A stretch of 64,000 nt of DNA from Symsagittifera roscoffensis. Lineage: Eukaryota; Xenacoelomorpha; Acoela; Convolutidae. The position numbers and the translations under genes are program-made. The stretch is from positions 10,920,027 to 10,984,026 of the forward strand of contig NC_087068.1 of assembly GCF_963678635.1 (NCBI RefSeq), given 5' to 3'. Below, in pieces: positions 23,325-35,622 of the stretch (positions are counted from its first letter, which is position 1; each line of letters opens with the position of its first letter). The notes beneath the pieces were generated by a model. The model worked only from the letters and a program-made list of their open reading frames with translations, was not told the origin of the DNA and made no database searches.

Positions 23325-26252
23325 GTTTTACATTACGAGGCCAAACTGTGCACTGGATAAGCGCACAATTTTGTGTCTATTTGTTCCTGGATTCCAGAGA
23401 CAAGTATTTAAACATGTTCCAAAATGTAAGTGGATTCCACTTACGAGATTTACGTGGATTCCGCGTACTTATACTTGTAACGTAAATTTTGTCGGCACTT
23501 TTAATTTTTTGCGGATTTCGCAACAAGCAAATATAGCTAGTTGTTCTGGATTCCGCAACTGTAAGTGGATTCCGTAAAATGTGAGTGGAATCCGCAAATG
23601 TAAGTAGAATCCGCAAAATTTGTAAGCGGAATACGCAAACTGTAAAGGAATTAGAAAATTAATTATTACTTAACTTGCATATGCACTTGCGGAATTTCAA
23701 AGCAAGGACTTAACCATTGTCAGCGGAATCCACGATCAAATTGTAAAAAATTAGTATCTAAATCGATGGATGTCACACTTTAGTATTTGCAGGCAGTTTT
23801 TGGGATCATAGTTTTGGAAACACAACACCGAAGAAGTTCATCTCGGTAATTGGGTTAATTCATTATTGAGTTGACATATCGCCGAATTCGGTCAGTATTT
23901 GGGATTCAGTATTGAGATTCAGTATTTGAGATTTTGTATTCGGGATTCAGTTTTCGCGAGCGTGAAGTCAAATCATTTTGTTCACAGGGAGTAATTGATC
24001 TATTTAATCAATTTGAGTAAATTAGTATATCATAAAAAAAACCAAAACTTGAATTACAGCAGAATCAAATTCGAAGTTCAAAAAGACAAACAAATAGCCC
24101 TGAAAATGTTGCCTTATTAAAGTATGTTCTGATTTCGCATTTTGAAAGTATTTCAAAATAGCTAAACTAAAACTTTTATTTTATTGAATGGCTTGAAATG
24201 AACTGATGAATAAGTTTACAGGAACTGAGATTGATGACAGGATTTGAAATCGAAGTTAACATTTGTAGGAAGTGAGATTGAAGCTGGGTATGTTTGACAG
24301 GAATTAAGATGAGATCGAAGTTGCGTATGTTTGTCAGGAATTGAGATCGATGTTGGGTATGTTCGACAGGGTTTAAGATCAAAGTTGGGTGTTTGACAGA
24401 AATTGAGATCGAACATTTAGCATTCCAACTGGTTGCTGATCAACGTAGTAGTTAAAAGATACTAGCGCTTAACGCACCTTCGGTGCTTCGAATTTTTTTG
24501 ACAACTCATGAAAAACCGCATATATTGGAAACAACATCTGCAAACTTTTAGTGTACTCTGACTGCACCCAATTACAGGGTTGGTAATTTCGAACTTTTAA
24601 ATTTTTTTTCAATTCCCATTTTAAATGCGTCATTTCGAAAACTTAAAGGGCCTCTGGAGAATTTTGGAAGCCAGATTTGGAACCACAGAGTCCCTGAGAG
24701 CACCCTACTATAGGGTTTGGAATCCAAAATTTTGTCAGTTTTTTTAAACCAAAGTTTCCCGAAAAAAAAAGAAAAAAACGTCTTTTCTCGAAAACTAAAA
24801 GGATTTGAGCATTCATATTAAAAGGCAAGATTTGAGACTCCAGGGTGTACGCTGACAATAAGGTTGTATCTTCATCAAGTTAGTTGTTTCAAGTTTTTTG
24901 AATTTCTGTGAGAAATTTTGAGAAAATCAAAAAACGTCACAGCTCGGAAAGTAAATCATTTGAGCAGTCGCGTTTAGCAGTCCTATGTGGCAAAATTTGC
25001 AACTCTTTAGAGTACCCTGACAACACTGAACTATAATGTTGGGAAATTCAAATTTTGAAAAATAATTAATTTAAACTTTCTGAAAATTTTGAAAAAATCA
25101 CTAAAAACGTCACATCTCGAAAACTACAAAGAATTTAGCAGTGATATTTGGAGGCAAGATTTGCAATCCTTGAGAGTACTTTGTCAGGACCTAACTACAG
25201 GGTTCGGAAATTCAGATTTTAAAAGAATCATAATAATTTAAGGTTTCTGAAAATTTTTGAAAAATTCACAAAAAACGTCACATCTCGAAAACTACAAAGA
25301 ATTGAGCAGTGATATTTGGAGGCAAGATTCGCAATCCTTGAGAGTACTTTGTTTGGACCTAACTACAGGGTTTGGAATTTCAGATTTTAAAAGAATAATA
25401 ATAATTTAAGGTTTCTGAAAATTTTTTGAAAAATTCACAAAAAACGTCATATCTCGAAAACTACAAGGATTTGAACAGTCATATTTGGAGGCAAGATTTG
25501 TAACTCCTTAGAGTACTCCGATAGCACCCAACTACAGGGTTGGGAACTTCAAGTTTTGTAAATTGTTTGGTTATTTAAAATTTCTGAAAATTTTCGAAAA
25601 AATCTCAAAAGTCGTCTTATTTCGTTAACTAAAATGATTCGGGCATTCAAAATTGGAGGCCAAGTTCGCAACCCATTATTCGATATTGGGCTGCTTAATG
25701 TAAACTCGGTAAAATAACCACTAAAATCAAATTGGAAAATCAAAAAAAAATTTCAATCATTGCAATATACGATATAGCTTAAACATGCAGAAATAATACG
25801 TTGAAAAAACTTAAACATGGCGAGATAGTGAAGCCCGCATTTAAATATATAATAGATAGTTTTAAAAGCTACTACACATACATATATGTAAACGGAATCC
25901 GCAAACAAAATGCGGATTCCACTTACAGTTTGCAGATTCCACTTACAATTTGCGGATTCCATTTACAGTTTGCGGATTCCGCTTACAGTTGAGGGTTCCG
26001 CAACAGCTCAATTCAATATACACATGTCTCGTTATTTGTGAGTGGATTCCACAAACTGTTCTGGATTCCGCAAATTCGCCTATTTTTGGAGCGATTTTGA
26101 ACGGTACAGTGTTTAAGATATTTGTTTGTGGAATCCAAAACAGCAAAGAAGATCAAAGAAAAGTAGCAATGTTACGGATTTCGCGACAAATCTGATTTGG
26201 GCCTGTTGCGGAATCCACTTACAATGCACAGAATGCACAGTTTGGCCTCGTA
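23325..26252. mobile_element. Composite inverted-repeat element carrying satellite DNA
   Basis: CATTACGAGGCCAAACTGTG at about 23332 returns inverted at about 26252. Inside each end are multiple copies of a ~24-bp motif TGCGGATTCCACTTACA: about 23430-23640 in one strand and 25890-26060 plus 26205-26225 in the other. The middle holds a copy of the window's satellite (24467-25740). This looks like a fold-back type element with internally repetitive arms, or two inverted insertions around older DNA. No transposase is seen. Confidence 0.6.
24467..25740 (-). repeat. Satellite fragment plus degenerate ~180-bp monomers
   Basis: 24467-24690 matches one part of the ~640-bp satellite in the same orientation as the right array (GTGTACTCTGACTGCACCC, CCAATTACAGGGTTGG). 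It continues into four or five degenerate monomers of about 150-200 bp with ACGTCATATCTCGAAAACTA and GGAGGCAAGATTTG. The same order of parts occurs at 59190-60310. Confidence 0.85.
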
Positions 26253-27655
26253 ATGTTTTTTTCTTCATAAAATGTGTGTGACAAGCATTTGCTGACATTC
26301 TCAAGGTATGAAATTGTAGAATCAAATTGTTGGCGGTCAACCCGGGTTTTCAAGCAAAAATATCTTGATTTCCTGCAACGCTATTGAAAAATGAAAATGT
26401 TTATTTAAACATTGTGGAGGAAATAGTTAGGGGTAGTTTTTCCTCCGACCAATTTCCGGGAGTAGATCAAAGTTGATATTGACGAAAATGTTTTATACCA
26501 CGTAAAAAAGATCGATGCCCTGAGCTGAAAGTCAAACAGATAATATTTTGATTGTGATATTTTTTCGTAAAGCTGGTTGGAAAATTGCAAATTTTGACAT
26601 TCTCATGGACTATTTATGTGCGTTTGTATCCTTTTATCTTCACAAATCGATGCGCAAATTGAATTGTTTGTGTGCGGCAATTAATCATAACTCTAAAAAT
26701 TACTAGAAATCGAATTGAGGCGAGGTAACTGTTCCGATAAGACGCAAAATATCACATTGCATCAAGAAAAAATGATTTACACTCTAACCACCCACTATGA
26801 TTTTTAAAAAGAAACACTATTGTGTCCCTGGTTATACATTGTAACTGACACATGCAACTCCTAATTTTTAGGCTGGGCAATGTCGCCTTATTCCCTACAA
26901 ATCAGCCGAAGTAACAATAACCAAAACACCAACTTTTTCATTATTCTTAAATGTTTTAATTTTTTTCACGAATAAAAACTTGCAGCCTTATGAAGAGAAG
27001 CCGAAAAAATCCTGGTAGAAGTCAATCCTGATACGATGTATTGTTTTGCACAATACGATGTATTGTTTTGTCAGCAGTACTCAAAATTAGACAGATTCTT
27101 ACAATTGTGGAAAATGCTTGTAGGTTTCGTCCAAGGGTGTAGCGAATCGAGCTCAATGTAATTTTGGTGTAAAATTTTCGAGACAAAATGGCTGGAAGAT
27201 AAACAATTAATCGGTATTATCATAAAAGCAGGCCGATAACACAAACTGACTCAAACAAGACCTTGCTGTTTACTCAAGCACTTTTAATTGCCTCTATTCA
27301 AATACTGTGATAAAAATTGAGCTATTTCTAATCAAGCTCCATAAAAAACCGAAATTGCCTGTCATACCTGTGTCAAGGCTAAATCTTTTACTTGTATCAT
27401 ACTTACAGACAACAATTAATCAAACTCAAAATTTACATTGATCGCAAAAATGTTAAGTAGCGAACGCTTTCTTCGCTGAGCTTAAATTTGGCATGAAAAG
27501 TAGAGTTTGCACAAGAATTAGTCTCTACCTTTCAACTAAGAAAGTAAAAGAAAAGCTGTGCTTAAAAGTTCCAAAGAGAGAAATCCTAATGAATATTCAA
27601 ACAAGTTAGTCATAGTTTGACATTCAAAAACCTCCAAGAAACTGAGAAGTCTTTA
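26253..27655. other. No gene seen
   Basis: AT-rich. The only notable piece is the doubled TACGATGTATTGTTTTG near 27032-27070 and the CCCGGGTT end near 26341. No exon-like frame. Confidence 0.6.
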
Positions 27656-28683
27656 TTTATTACAGTCTTCATAGTACACTTGATTTTTATAGTAATTTTC
27701 AGATTTTTATAATTGAGAACTTTATATACCTTTTAAGCTGAAGTGTCAGGATGTGGCATATTAACTTCGTTGAGTAGCTGCAAGATTTCGACTAGTTTTT
27801 TTAGAAAAAAATTTCGTTTTGGTTTTCTTGCATTAGATATTCAAGGTACAATAATGAATAATCCTTAGAAAAAAAACACAAAAAGACGATCCTGCCGATG
27901 TCACAAAAACATCGCAAAAACAGCCGAAGCCGAAATCACAAAAATTACAAAATCACTGCCGAAATCACAAAAAAAACTACACAAAAAACACTGAAAAAAA
28001 ATTGAAGGCAGTCTGTAAAATTTTCAATGAACTGTGAGCTACAAACAGTATATAACATAATCAGATTCAGAAGCATATAACACTTTTTTCAGAAAAAACA
28101 ACAACAATTAGTGTCACAAATATGCCATCCGAGATATTAACCGAGCAATTAAACAAAAAAATTGGGGAATAAATATAAGCTACCTTTTAAAAAAATATGA
28201 TCAGCACTGATGTCGCAAAAATATTTTGCCAATAAAAAAATCCCCATTTGGATTCATTAAAACAAAATGGGTAGAATAATCTGGAAGTTATACTTCTTAT
28301 AATGATTCAATTAAAATTTGAAGCTGAGAAATATCAACTCTAAACAAACATTTATTCAAAAAAAATAGAACTTTTTGCTAAACACACGGCAACAGTCCCT
28401 TTAAAAAACCATTTGGTTCATTTTGGGCTGATTATTTATGTTCTATATTAAAAATGATATAATAATATATATGCCAAATTGTATATTTTATTTCTGGTGT
28501 AAAATTTGATTTTTAACTTTTTATACAGCCCAAGCGGAGCTGCGCAATCCTTGCGATGCAACGCGAGCATAGCATTGCAAGCTAGCGAACAAAAAGGAGA
28601 CGGAAATCACTAATGGTAAAACAACAATAAAAAAAATTAAAACAAACTACAAAAATTACAGAAATTTAATGTTCAATAAAAGC

Positions 28684-29132
28684 AAATGTGCGCGTCAATC
28701 TCCACAGTTTGAAAAAATCAGTTCTCAAACAATTTAATTAACGAGCATTTTCTCGGTAAAATAGCTCGGGAAATTTGGTAACAACGATAGTTTTTATAAA
28801 GGACTTTATCATCGGTAACATCGGTCATAAACATCTGCATAACTCAAAGCAAGCTGCAAAAATGGCCAGTAATTGTCCTTGAGACAAATTGCTCTTTTTA
28901 AAGGTCAGCCTTAATCAAAGCTGAACCAAATTAGAGCGAAAAGACGGTTAAAATAGGTTTTGGGGGTGGTTCGAACCTGATTGTGGAGCGCCCATCCAGT
29001 TCGGGGCATATTTGAGTTCTGGAAATGAAATGACCTAGTCGGGATTCGAACCGACGCCGAAACCGCCGGGACGCACCCTGTATACGCTTGGCTACTGTCT
29101 CTATATGCATTTACATTTTGGTTCAATTTTAT
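28684..29132 (-). repeat. Terminal repeat R of BEL element, copy A (tRNA-like motif inside)
   Basis: About 450 bp, matching 33430-33888 and 42304-42761. It lies about 20 bp beyond the integrase stop codon, where a 3' LTR is expected. On the minus strand it contains AGTAGCCAAGCGTATA (A-box-like) and GGTTCGAATCCCGACTA (B-box), like a tRNA gene or SINE head. Both readings, LTR and SINE, are possible. Confidence 0.6.
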
Positions 29133-29150
29133 ATGCATTTGTACTCTCGC

Positions 29151-32100
29151 TTACATTTGCGCTGCAACATCCTCCACCCCTAAACAAGGAAGAACGGGAG
29201 CGAGCTTTACGGTCGGGCGGGTCAGTTCGCTCATAACGGTCTTTATGTCGGCGGATCTCGCGCATCCGTCCTTGCCATAGCGCAGTTTTAGGATACGTGC
29301 GAGTGGATAATGTCCACGTGGAGTGTCAGGCTCTATGACCCAAACCAATTCGCCGGCTTTCAACTTAACGTCTGACTGGTTGTGCCACTTTGCCCTCCTA
29401 ATGAGGGAAGGAACGTATTCCCGCATCCACCGTGTCCATATTGCGTTCGCGTATGATTGTGCTCTGGCGAACCGCTTCTTATGGTCGAAATTTTCTTCGA
29501 AACTTAGCGACGGAAAAATCGCTGCGTGTTTACCAAGGATAAAATAATTCGGGGTCAACGCCTCTAGATCTAGCGGATTGGTACTAACGGCTGTTATCGG
29601 TCTAGCGTTAAGTGATTGCTCAACAAGGCACACCGTGGTTCCTAGAACCTCCTCAGTTACTCTTCTGTTGCCTAGGATATCATACAAAACTCGCTTGACA
29701 CTCCGAACTAATCGCTCCCAGGAGCCACCATGGTGCAGTGCGCTGGGTGGATTGAATTTCCATTTGATCCCTTTCTGAACAGAAACAGCGGGTGCGAGCT
29801 TGTTCCAACTCTCAACGCAAGCTAGGAGCTCTTTCTGAGCGCCAACAAAGTTCGTGCCGTTGTCGGACATGATGGTAGTCGGAGTACCGCGACGTGCAAT
29901 AAACCTCTCCACGCCTATCACACAAGAGCTTGTGTCGAGCGAGGGGACCACTTCAATGTGCACCGCTGTAGTGGTGAGACAGGTGAACAAAAAACCCTAC
30001 CTCTTTTGCTTACTTCTCCGGATTGGAACTAGGAACGGCCCAAAGTAGTCGACACCTGTGTTAGAGAAAGGAGGTTGTTTGTAACCAAGCCTTTCAATGG
30101 GCAGATCAGCCACAATATGAGTCACGATTTGCGTTTTCGGCACGTAACGCAAGTTTTTTCAATGTTTCGCAGCAACCATCGCAAATTTAACACAACGTAT
30201 TTCGAATTAACCACCGCACGCATGTAATCCAAGCCATGATAGAAATTCCTAACGTGCATGTGTTTAACCAATAACCGAACAACCGCGCGACGTGCATGAA
30301 GTATAATCGGTTGCTTGCTATCGAAATCGGAATTAACCAGGCGGCTGATGCGCCCAATCGAGCGAAGGACGCCAGCTGGTCCAATGAACGGCGAATACTT
30401 GGCGATCCGACTATTCCTCGTGATAACTTTACCGGATCTTGGTAGTTTTAGCTCACTAGGAAATGTCTCACCCTGGGACAGGTAAATGAGCTTCTGTTCA
30501 GCAATATCCATTTTACACGGGTCTGTAATTTCTAATATACTCGACCGGAAATGTTTATGGGATGGCAGCCATCTTAACAAAAATGCTACTGTGCGTTTGT
30601 ATTTTACAATTGAACTGAATCTCTCCCATTTTCCGAAGGGAAAATTATTTTCAGTCAAAACATCGACGACGAAATTTGAAGAATTTTCCAGACAAATGTC
30701 GATATCACATGATGGTCCTTTGAGTCTTATTTTATCAATAACCCTTGTATCGGGCTTGAACGTCCAATCAGTCGTTCTCAGTATACTAGGGCCATTAACC
30801 CAGCTGCTTTCCTTGAGGGCTTCCGAAGAAATCCCTCATGTACCGGTATCAGCTGGGTTATCACCGCTAAGTATGTGATGCCACTGATCAGTGGTGGTAG
30901 ACTCCAGAATCTCACCAGTGCGATTACCAACAAAAACGGGTAGTTTATTACAGGAATTAAGCCACTGAAGAACAGTGGTATTATCTGTCCACATGAAAAT
31001 ATTCGTAACTTTGAACGTAAGACCTTTCAAAACTTCTTCTTTTAAGCGGCTTGCAAGAAGAGCCGCTTGAAGCTCTAACTTTGGAATAGAAAGCGCTTTC
31101 ATAGGCGCGACGCGAGCTTTGCCAAACACAAAGGCTAATTCGGTCTGATGCGAGCTAGTAAGTCGCGCACGAAGGAAAGCGACGGCACAGAAAACATCCT
31201 GCGAACTATCACCGAACATGTGAAGTTCTATTCGGTCGAAAGGTTCAGTGAAATAGATGCGAGGTATTGTCAGAGAACCTAACAAACGAAGACCTGAGTG
31301 CCACTCAAGGAACTGCTTTTTGATTCCCTCTGGCAGATCATCGTCCCATTTTTGACCGCTGATTCGCCAGATATCTTTTAATGGAAGGCGAGCCTTCACG
31401 GTATACGGAGCCACTAATCCAATTGGATCAAAAACAGAGGAAACAAAACTCAACACGGTACGCTGGGTGATTGCTTTGTCTAGTGGACGATCAACCCCTC
31501 TACTAACGACTAAGATATCTTTTACTAGATCCCACTTAAGACCGAGAACATGCGACGACTGGTCTGGACTCGCACAAATATCTTTAACAGCGGAATTGGA
31601 CTCACGGTTTTCCGGATCAAGAGCGGTTGTTACGTCGGGCACGTTGCTGACAAATTTTGTCAGATGAAACCCACCTAGTTTAAGCAACGAGACTAAATCC
31701 CTACCTAATTTCAAGGCGTTATTCCTGTTTTGAAAAAAATTCGGATAATCATCCATATAAAATTTCTGGACAACAGCCGAAGCAGCTTCGGGGTACTCAG
31801 CTTGATTATCCGATGCAGTCTTCTGCAAAGCAAAATTCGCACAAGTCGGCGAGTCACGAGCACCAAAAATGTGACGCGTATATTGGTGAACTACTTAAAG
31901 GACGGCGGTAACGGTCCACTTAAAACCCAACATATCGGAAGGCGTACGGCGCACGGTGAAATAGAGGTTCCCCCAGAAGGGTACTCAACGGGTCTTATGG
32001 CATGGTACAAAATCCTGTCCAATAATTATTTCGACTTCCTCATACTTATAAGGTATAGGTTTTATCGGAGCCAACGGCGGGTATTTTTCCTGTAATTCAG

Positions 32101-32400
32101 GAATACCTATGCTATCCGATCCAATGCGAATATGTTCCTTAGCATAAGCTCGGAAAGAAAACGAAAAATCACTATTATTCGTTTCGGCGGAAACTTGAAA
32201 ACTTACTTGATGAGTTTTCATCAAGCTCGTGGAATTGAATCCATTTATGGTGAGGTTAACGGGAGTGCCAACCAAATGGAGACGTTTTACGAGAACAGCG
32301 GAAACCCTTGAGTGCGTGGAAGCACTATCGCAAAGATCTAGGGCATTAGTAATCGTCGCATCCGAAGAGACGGCGAGTGATGCAACTGGCAGGAGGCCTT
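29151..32400 (-). pseudogene. BEL/Pao pol, truncated extra copy (unit 1)
   Basis: Minus strand, in order: the protease end (32275-31985, with EEVEIIIGQDF), the RT C-terminal part with YMDD (FYMDDYPNFF) and RNase H (31828-30836, ending NPADTGT at a TGA), connector and HHCC zinc region (30658-30122, ending CVTCRKRKS), and integrase (29990-29151). The integrase shows the second and third catalytic residues in SDNGTNF and GGSWERL, and a stop after VEDVAAQM. A 665-bp deletion relative to unit 2 removes the RT N-terminal half and shifts the frame, and several stops separate the pieces. The copy cannot make a polyprotein. Longest intact piece: integrase, 279 codons. Confidence 0.92.
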
Positions 32401-33429
32401 TAGTTGACTTTATTCATTACAGTCTTCATAGTACACTTGATTTTTATAGTAATTTTCAGATTTTTATAATTGAGAACTTTATATACCATTTAAGCTGAAG
32501 TGTCAGGATGTGGCATACTAACTTCGTTGAGTAGCTGGAAGATTTCGACTAGTTTTTTTAGACAAAAATTTCGTTTTGGTTTTCTTGCATTAGATATTCA
32601 AGGTACAATAATGAATAATCCTAAAAAACACAAAAAGACGATCCTGCGGAAGTCTCAAAAAAAGCGCAAAAACAGCCGACATCACAAAAATTACAAAATC
32701 ACTGCCGAAATCACAAAAAAATACGAAAAACACTGAAAAAAAATTGAACGCAGTCTGTAAAATTTTCAATGAACTGTGAGCTACAAACAGTATATATCAT
32801 AATCAGATTCAGAAGCATATATAACGCTTTTTTCAGAAAAAACAACAACGATTTGTGTCACAAATATGCCATCCGAGATATTAACCGAGCAATTAAACAA
32901 AATAATTGGGCAAAAAATATAAGCTACCTTTTTTTAAAAAAATGATCAGCTTTGATGTCGCAAAAATATTTTGCCGATAAAAAAATCCCCATTTGGATTC
33001 TTTAAAACAAAATGGGTAGAATCATCTGGAAGTTATACTTCTAATAATGATTCAATTAAAATTTGAAGCTGAGAAATATCAGATCTAAGCAAACATTTAT
33101 TCAAAAATTATACAAACTTTTGCTAAACACACGGCAACAGTCCCTTTGAAAAATCATTTGGTTCACTTTGGGCTGATTATTTATGTTCTATATTAAAAAT
33201 GATATAAGATTATATATGCCAAATTGTATATTTTATTGCCGGTGTAAAAATTGATTTTTAACTTTTTATACAGCCCAAGCGGAGCTGCGCAATCCTTGCG
33301 ATGCAACGCGAGCAAAGCATTGCAAGCTAGCGAACAAAAAGGAGACGGAAACCACTAATGGTAAAACAAAAATAAGAAAAAATTAATACAAACTACAAAA
33401 ATTACAGAAATTTAGTGTTCAATAAAAGC

Positions 33430-33888
33430 AAATGTGCGCGTCAATCTCCACAGTTTGAAAAAATTAGTTCTCAAACAATTTAATTAACGAGCATTTTCTC
33501 GGTAAAATAGCTCAGGAAATGTGGTAACGACGAAATTTTTTATAACAGACTTTATCATCGGCAACATCGGTCATAAACATCTGCATAACTCAAAGCAAGC
33601 TGCAAAAATGGCCAGTATTTGTCCTTGAGACAAATTGCTCTTTTTAAAGGTCAGCCTTAATCAAAGCTGAACCAAATTAGAGCAAAAAGACGGTTGAAAT
33701 AGGTTTTTTTTTGGGGGGGGGGGGGTTCGAACCTGGTTACGGAGCGTCCCATCCAGTTCGGGGCAAATTTGAGTTCTAGAAAGGAAATGACCTAGTCGGG
33801 ATTCGAACCGGTGCCGAATCCGCCGGGACGCACCTTGTGTACGCTTGGCTACTGTCCCTATATGCATTTACATTTTGGTTCAATTTTA
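33430..33888 (-). repeat. Terminal repeat R, copy B (3' LTR candidate)
   Basis: Matches copies A and C. It follows the integrase stop at 33942 on the minus strand after a short direct repeat of TGTACTCTCGCTTACATTTG (33897-33950). It has the same tRNA-like A- and B-box motif and a long G tract at 33712-33725. If the repeat is an LTR, this is the 3' LTR of the element whose 5' LTR is at 42304-42761. Confidence 0.6.
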
Positions 33889-33941
33889 CATGCAATTGTA
33901 CTCTCGCTTACATTTGCGTTTATATGCATTTGTACTCTCGC

Positions 33942-34781
33942 TTACATTTGCGCTGCAACATCCTCCACCCCTAAACAAGGAAGAACGGGAGCGAGCTTTA
34001 CGGTCGGGCGGGTCAGTTCGCTCATAACGTTTTTTATGTCGGCGGATCTCGCGCATCTGTCCTTGCTATAGTGCAGATTTAGGATACGTGCGAGTAGATA
34101 ATGTCCACGTGGAGTGTCAGGCTCTATGACCCAAACCAAGTCGCCGGCTTTCAACTTAACGTCTGACTGGTTGTGCCACTTTGCCCTCCTATTGAGGGAA
34201 GGAACGTATTCCCGCACCCACCGTGTCCATATTGCGTTAGCGTATGATTGTGCTCTGGCGAAACGCTTCTTATAGTCGAAATTTTCTTCGAAACTTAGCG
34301 ACGGAAAATTCGCTGCGTGTTTACCAAGGATGAAATGATTCGGGGTCAACGCCTCTAGATCTAGCGGATTGGTACTAACGACTGTTATCGGTCTAGCGTT
34401 AAGTGATTGCTCAACAAGGCATAGCGTGGTTCCTAGAACCTCCTCAGTTACTCTTCTGTTGCCTAGGATGTCATACAAAACGCGCTTGACACTCCGAACT
34501 AATCGCTCCCAGGAGCCACCATGGTGCAGTGCGCTGGGTGGATTGAGTTTCCATTTGATCCCTTTCTGAACAAAAACAGCGGGTGCGAGCGTGTTCCAAC
34601 TCTCAACGCAAGCTAAGAGCTCTTTTTGAGCGCCAACAAAGTTCGTGCCGTTGTCGGACATGATGGTAGTCGGAGTACCGCGACGTGCAATAAACCTCTC
34701 CACGCCCATCACACAAGAGCTTGTGTCGAGCGAGGGGACCACTTCAATGTGCACCGCTGTAGTGGTGAGACAGGTGAACAA
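33942..34781 (-). CDS. BEL/Pao integrase domain (open fragment)
   Basis: 279 open codons. The integrase core is of the rve type. SDNGTNF carries the second catalytic Asp and HHGGSWERL the catalytic Glu; the first Asp lies upstream (VDYFGP-like words) across a frame break. The C-terminal part has LKAGDLVWVIEPDTPRGHY, a conserved end motif of Pao integrases. It is part of a dead polyprotein and differs from the unit 1 copy at scattered residues. Confidence 0.88.
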   Translation of the reverse strand: MFTCLTTTAVHIEVVPSLDTSSCVMGVERFIARRGTPTTIMSDNGTNFVGAQKELLACVESWNTLAPAVFVQKGIKWKLNPPSALHHGGSWERLVRSVKRVLYDILGNRRVTEEVLGTTLCLVEQSLNARPITVVSTNPLDLEALTPNHFILGKHAANFPSLSFEENFDYKKRFARAQSYANAIWTRWVREYVPSLNRRAKWHNQSDVKLKAGDLVWVIEPDTPRGHYLLARILNLHYSKDRCARSADIKNVMSELTRPTVKLAPVLPCLGVEDVAAQM

Positions 34782-34907
34782 AAAACCCTACCTCTTTTCC
34801 GTACTTCTCCGGATTGGAACTAGGAACGGCCCAAAGTAGTCGACACCTGTGTTAGAGAAAGGAGGTTGTTTGTAACCAAGCAATGGGCAGATCAGCCATA
34901 ATATGAG

Positions 34908-35622
34908 TCACGGTTTGCGTTTTCGGCACGTAACGCAAGTATTTTCAATGTTTCGCAGCAACCATCGCAAATTTAACACAACGTATTTCAAATTAACCAA
35001 CGCACGCATGTAATCCAAGCCTTGATGGAAATTCCTAACGTGCAAGTGTTTAACCAATAACCGAACAACCGCGTGACGTGCATGAAGTATAATCGGTTGC
35101 TTGCTATCGAAATCGCAATTAACCAGGCGGCTGATGCGAACCAATCGAGCGAAGGACGCCAGCTGGTCCAATGAACGGCAAATAGTTGGCGATCCGACTA
35201 TTCCTCATAATAACTTTACCGGATCTTGGTAGTTTTAGCTCACTAGGAAATGTCTCACCCTGGGACAGGTAAATGAGCTTCTGTTCAGCAATATCCATTT
35301 TACACGGGTCTGTAATTTCTAATATACTCGACCGGAAATGTTTATGGGATGGCAGCCATCTTAACAAAAATGCTACTGTGCGTTTGTATTTTACATTTGA
35401 ACTGAATCTCTCCCATTTTCCGAAGGGAAAATTATTTTCAGTCAAAACATCGACGACGAAATTTGAAGAATTTTCCAGACAAATGTCGATATCACATGAT
35501 GGTCCTTTGAGTCTTATTTTATCAATAACCCTTGTATCGGGGTTGAACGTCCAATCAGTCGTTCTCAGTATACTAGGGCCATTAACCCAGCTGCTTTCCT
35601 TGAGGGCTTCCGAAGAAATCTC
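34908..35622 (-). pseudogene. BEL/Pao connector and integrase zinc region, frameshifted
   Basis: From the TGA at 35623 the same frame continues (SSEALKESSWVNGP) through FPFGKWERFSS and LLRWLPSHKHFRS. A frameshift near 35140-35170 then moves to the frame of RISRLVNCDFDSKQ, ending with CVTCRKRKP at 34908. The HHCC zinc-binding pattern of BEL integrases is visible. The matching piece of unit 1 has no such frameshift. Confidence 0.85.

Larger units (their letters stand above)
27656..32410. repeat. Tandem segmental duplication, unit 1
   Basis: 4755 bp, matching 32411-37840 in order: flanking AT-rich DNA, terminal repeat R, BEL integrase, RNase H and RT, and part of the protease. It differs from unit 2 by substitutions, small indels and one 665-bp deletion at 31894/31895. 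Unit 2 follows directly at about 32411. Confidence 0.88.

Noticed and set aside
25890-26060. CRISPR-like array of ~24-bp repeats
   Set aside because: The repeats are contiguous or near-contiguous with no unique spacers, in a eukaryotic context. They are subrepeats of an inverted-repeat element.
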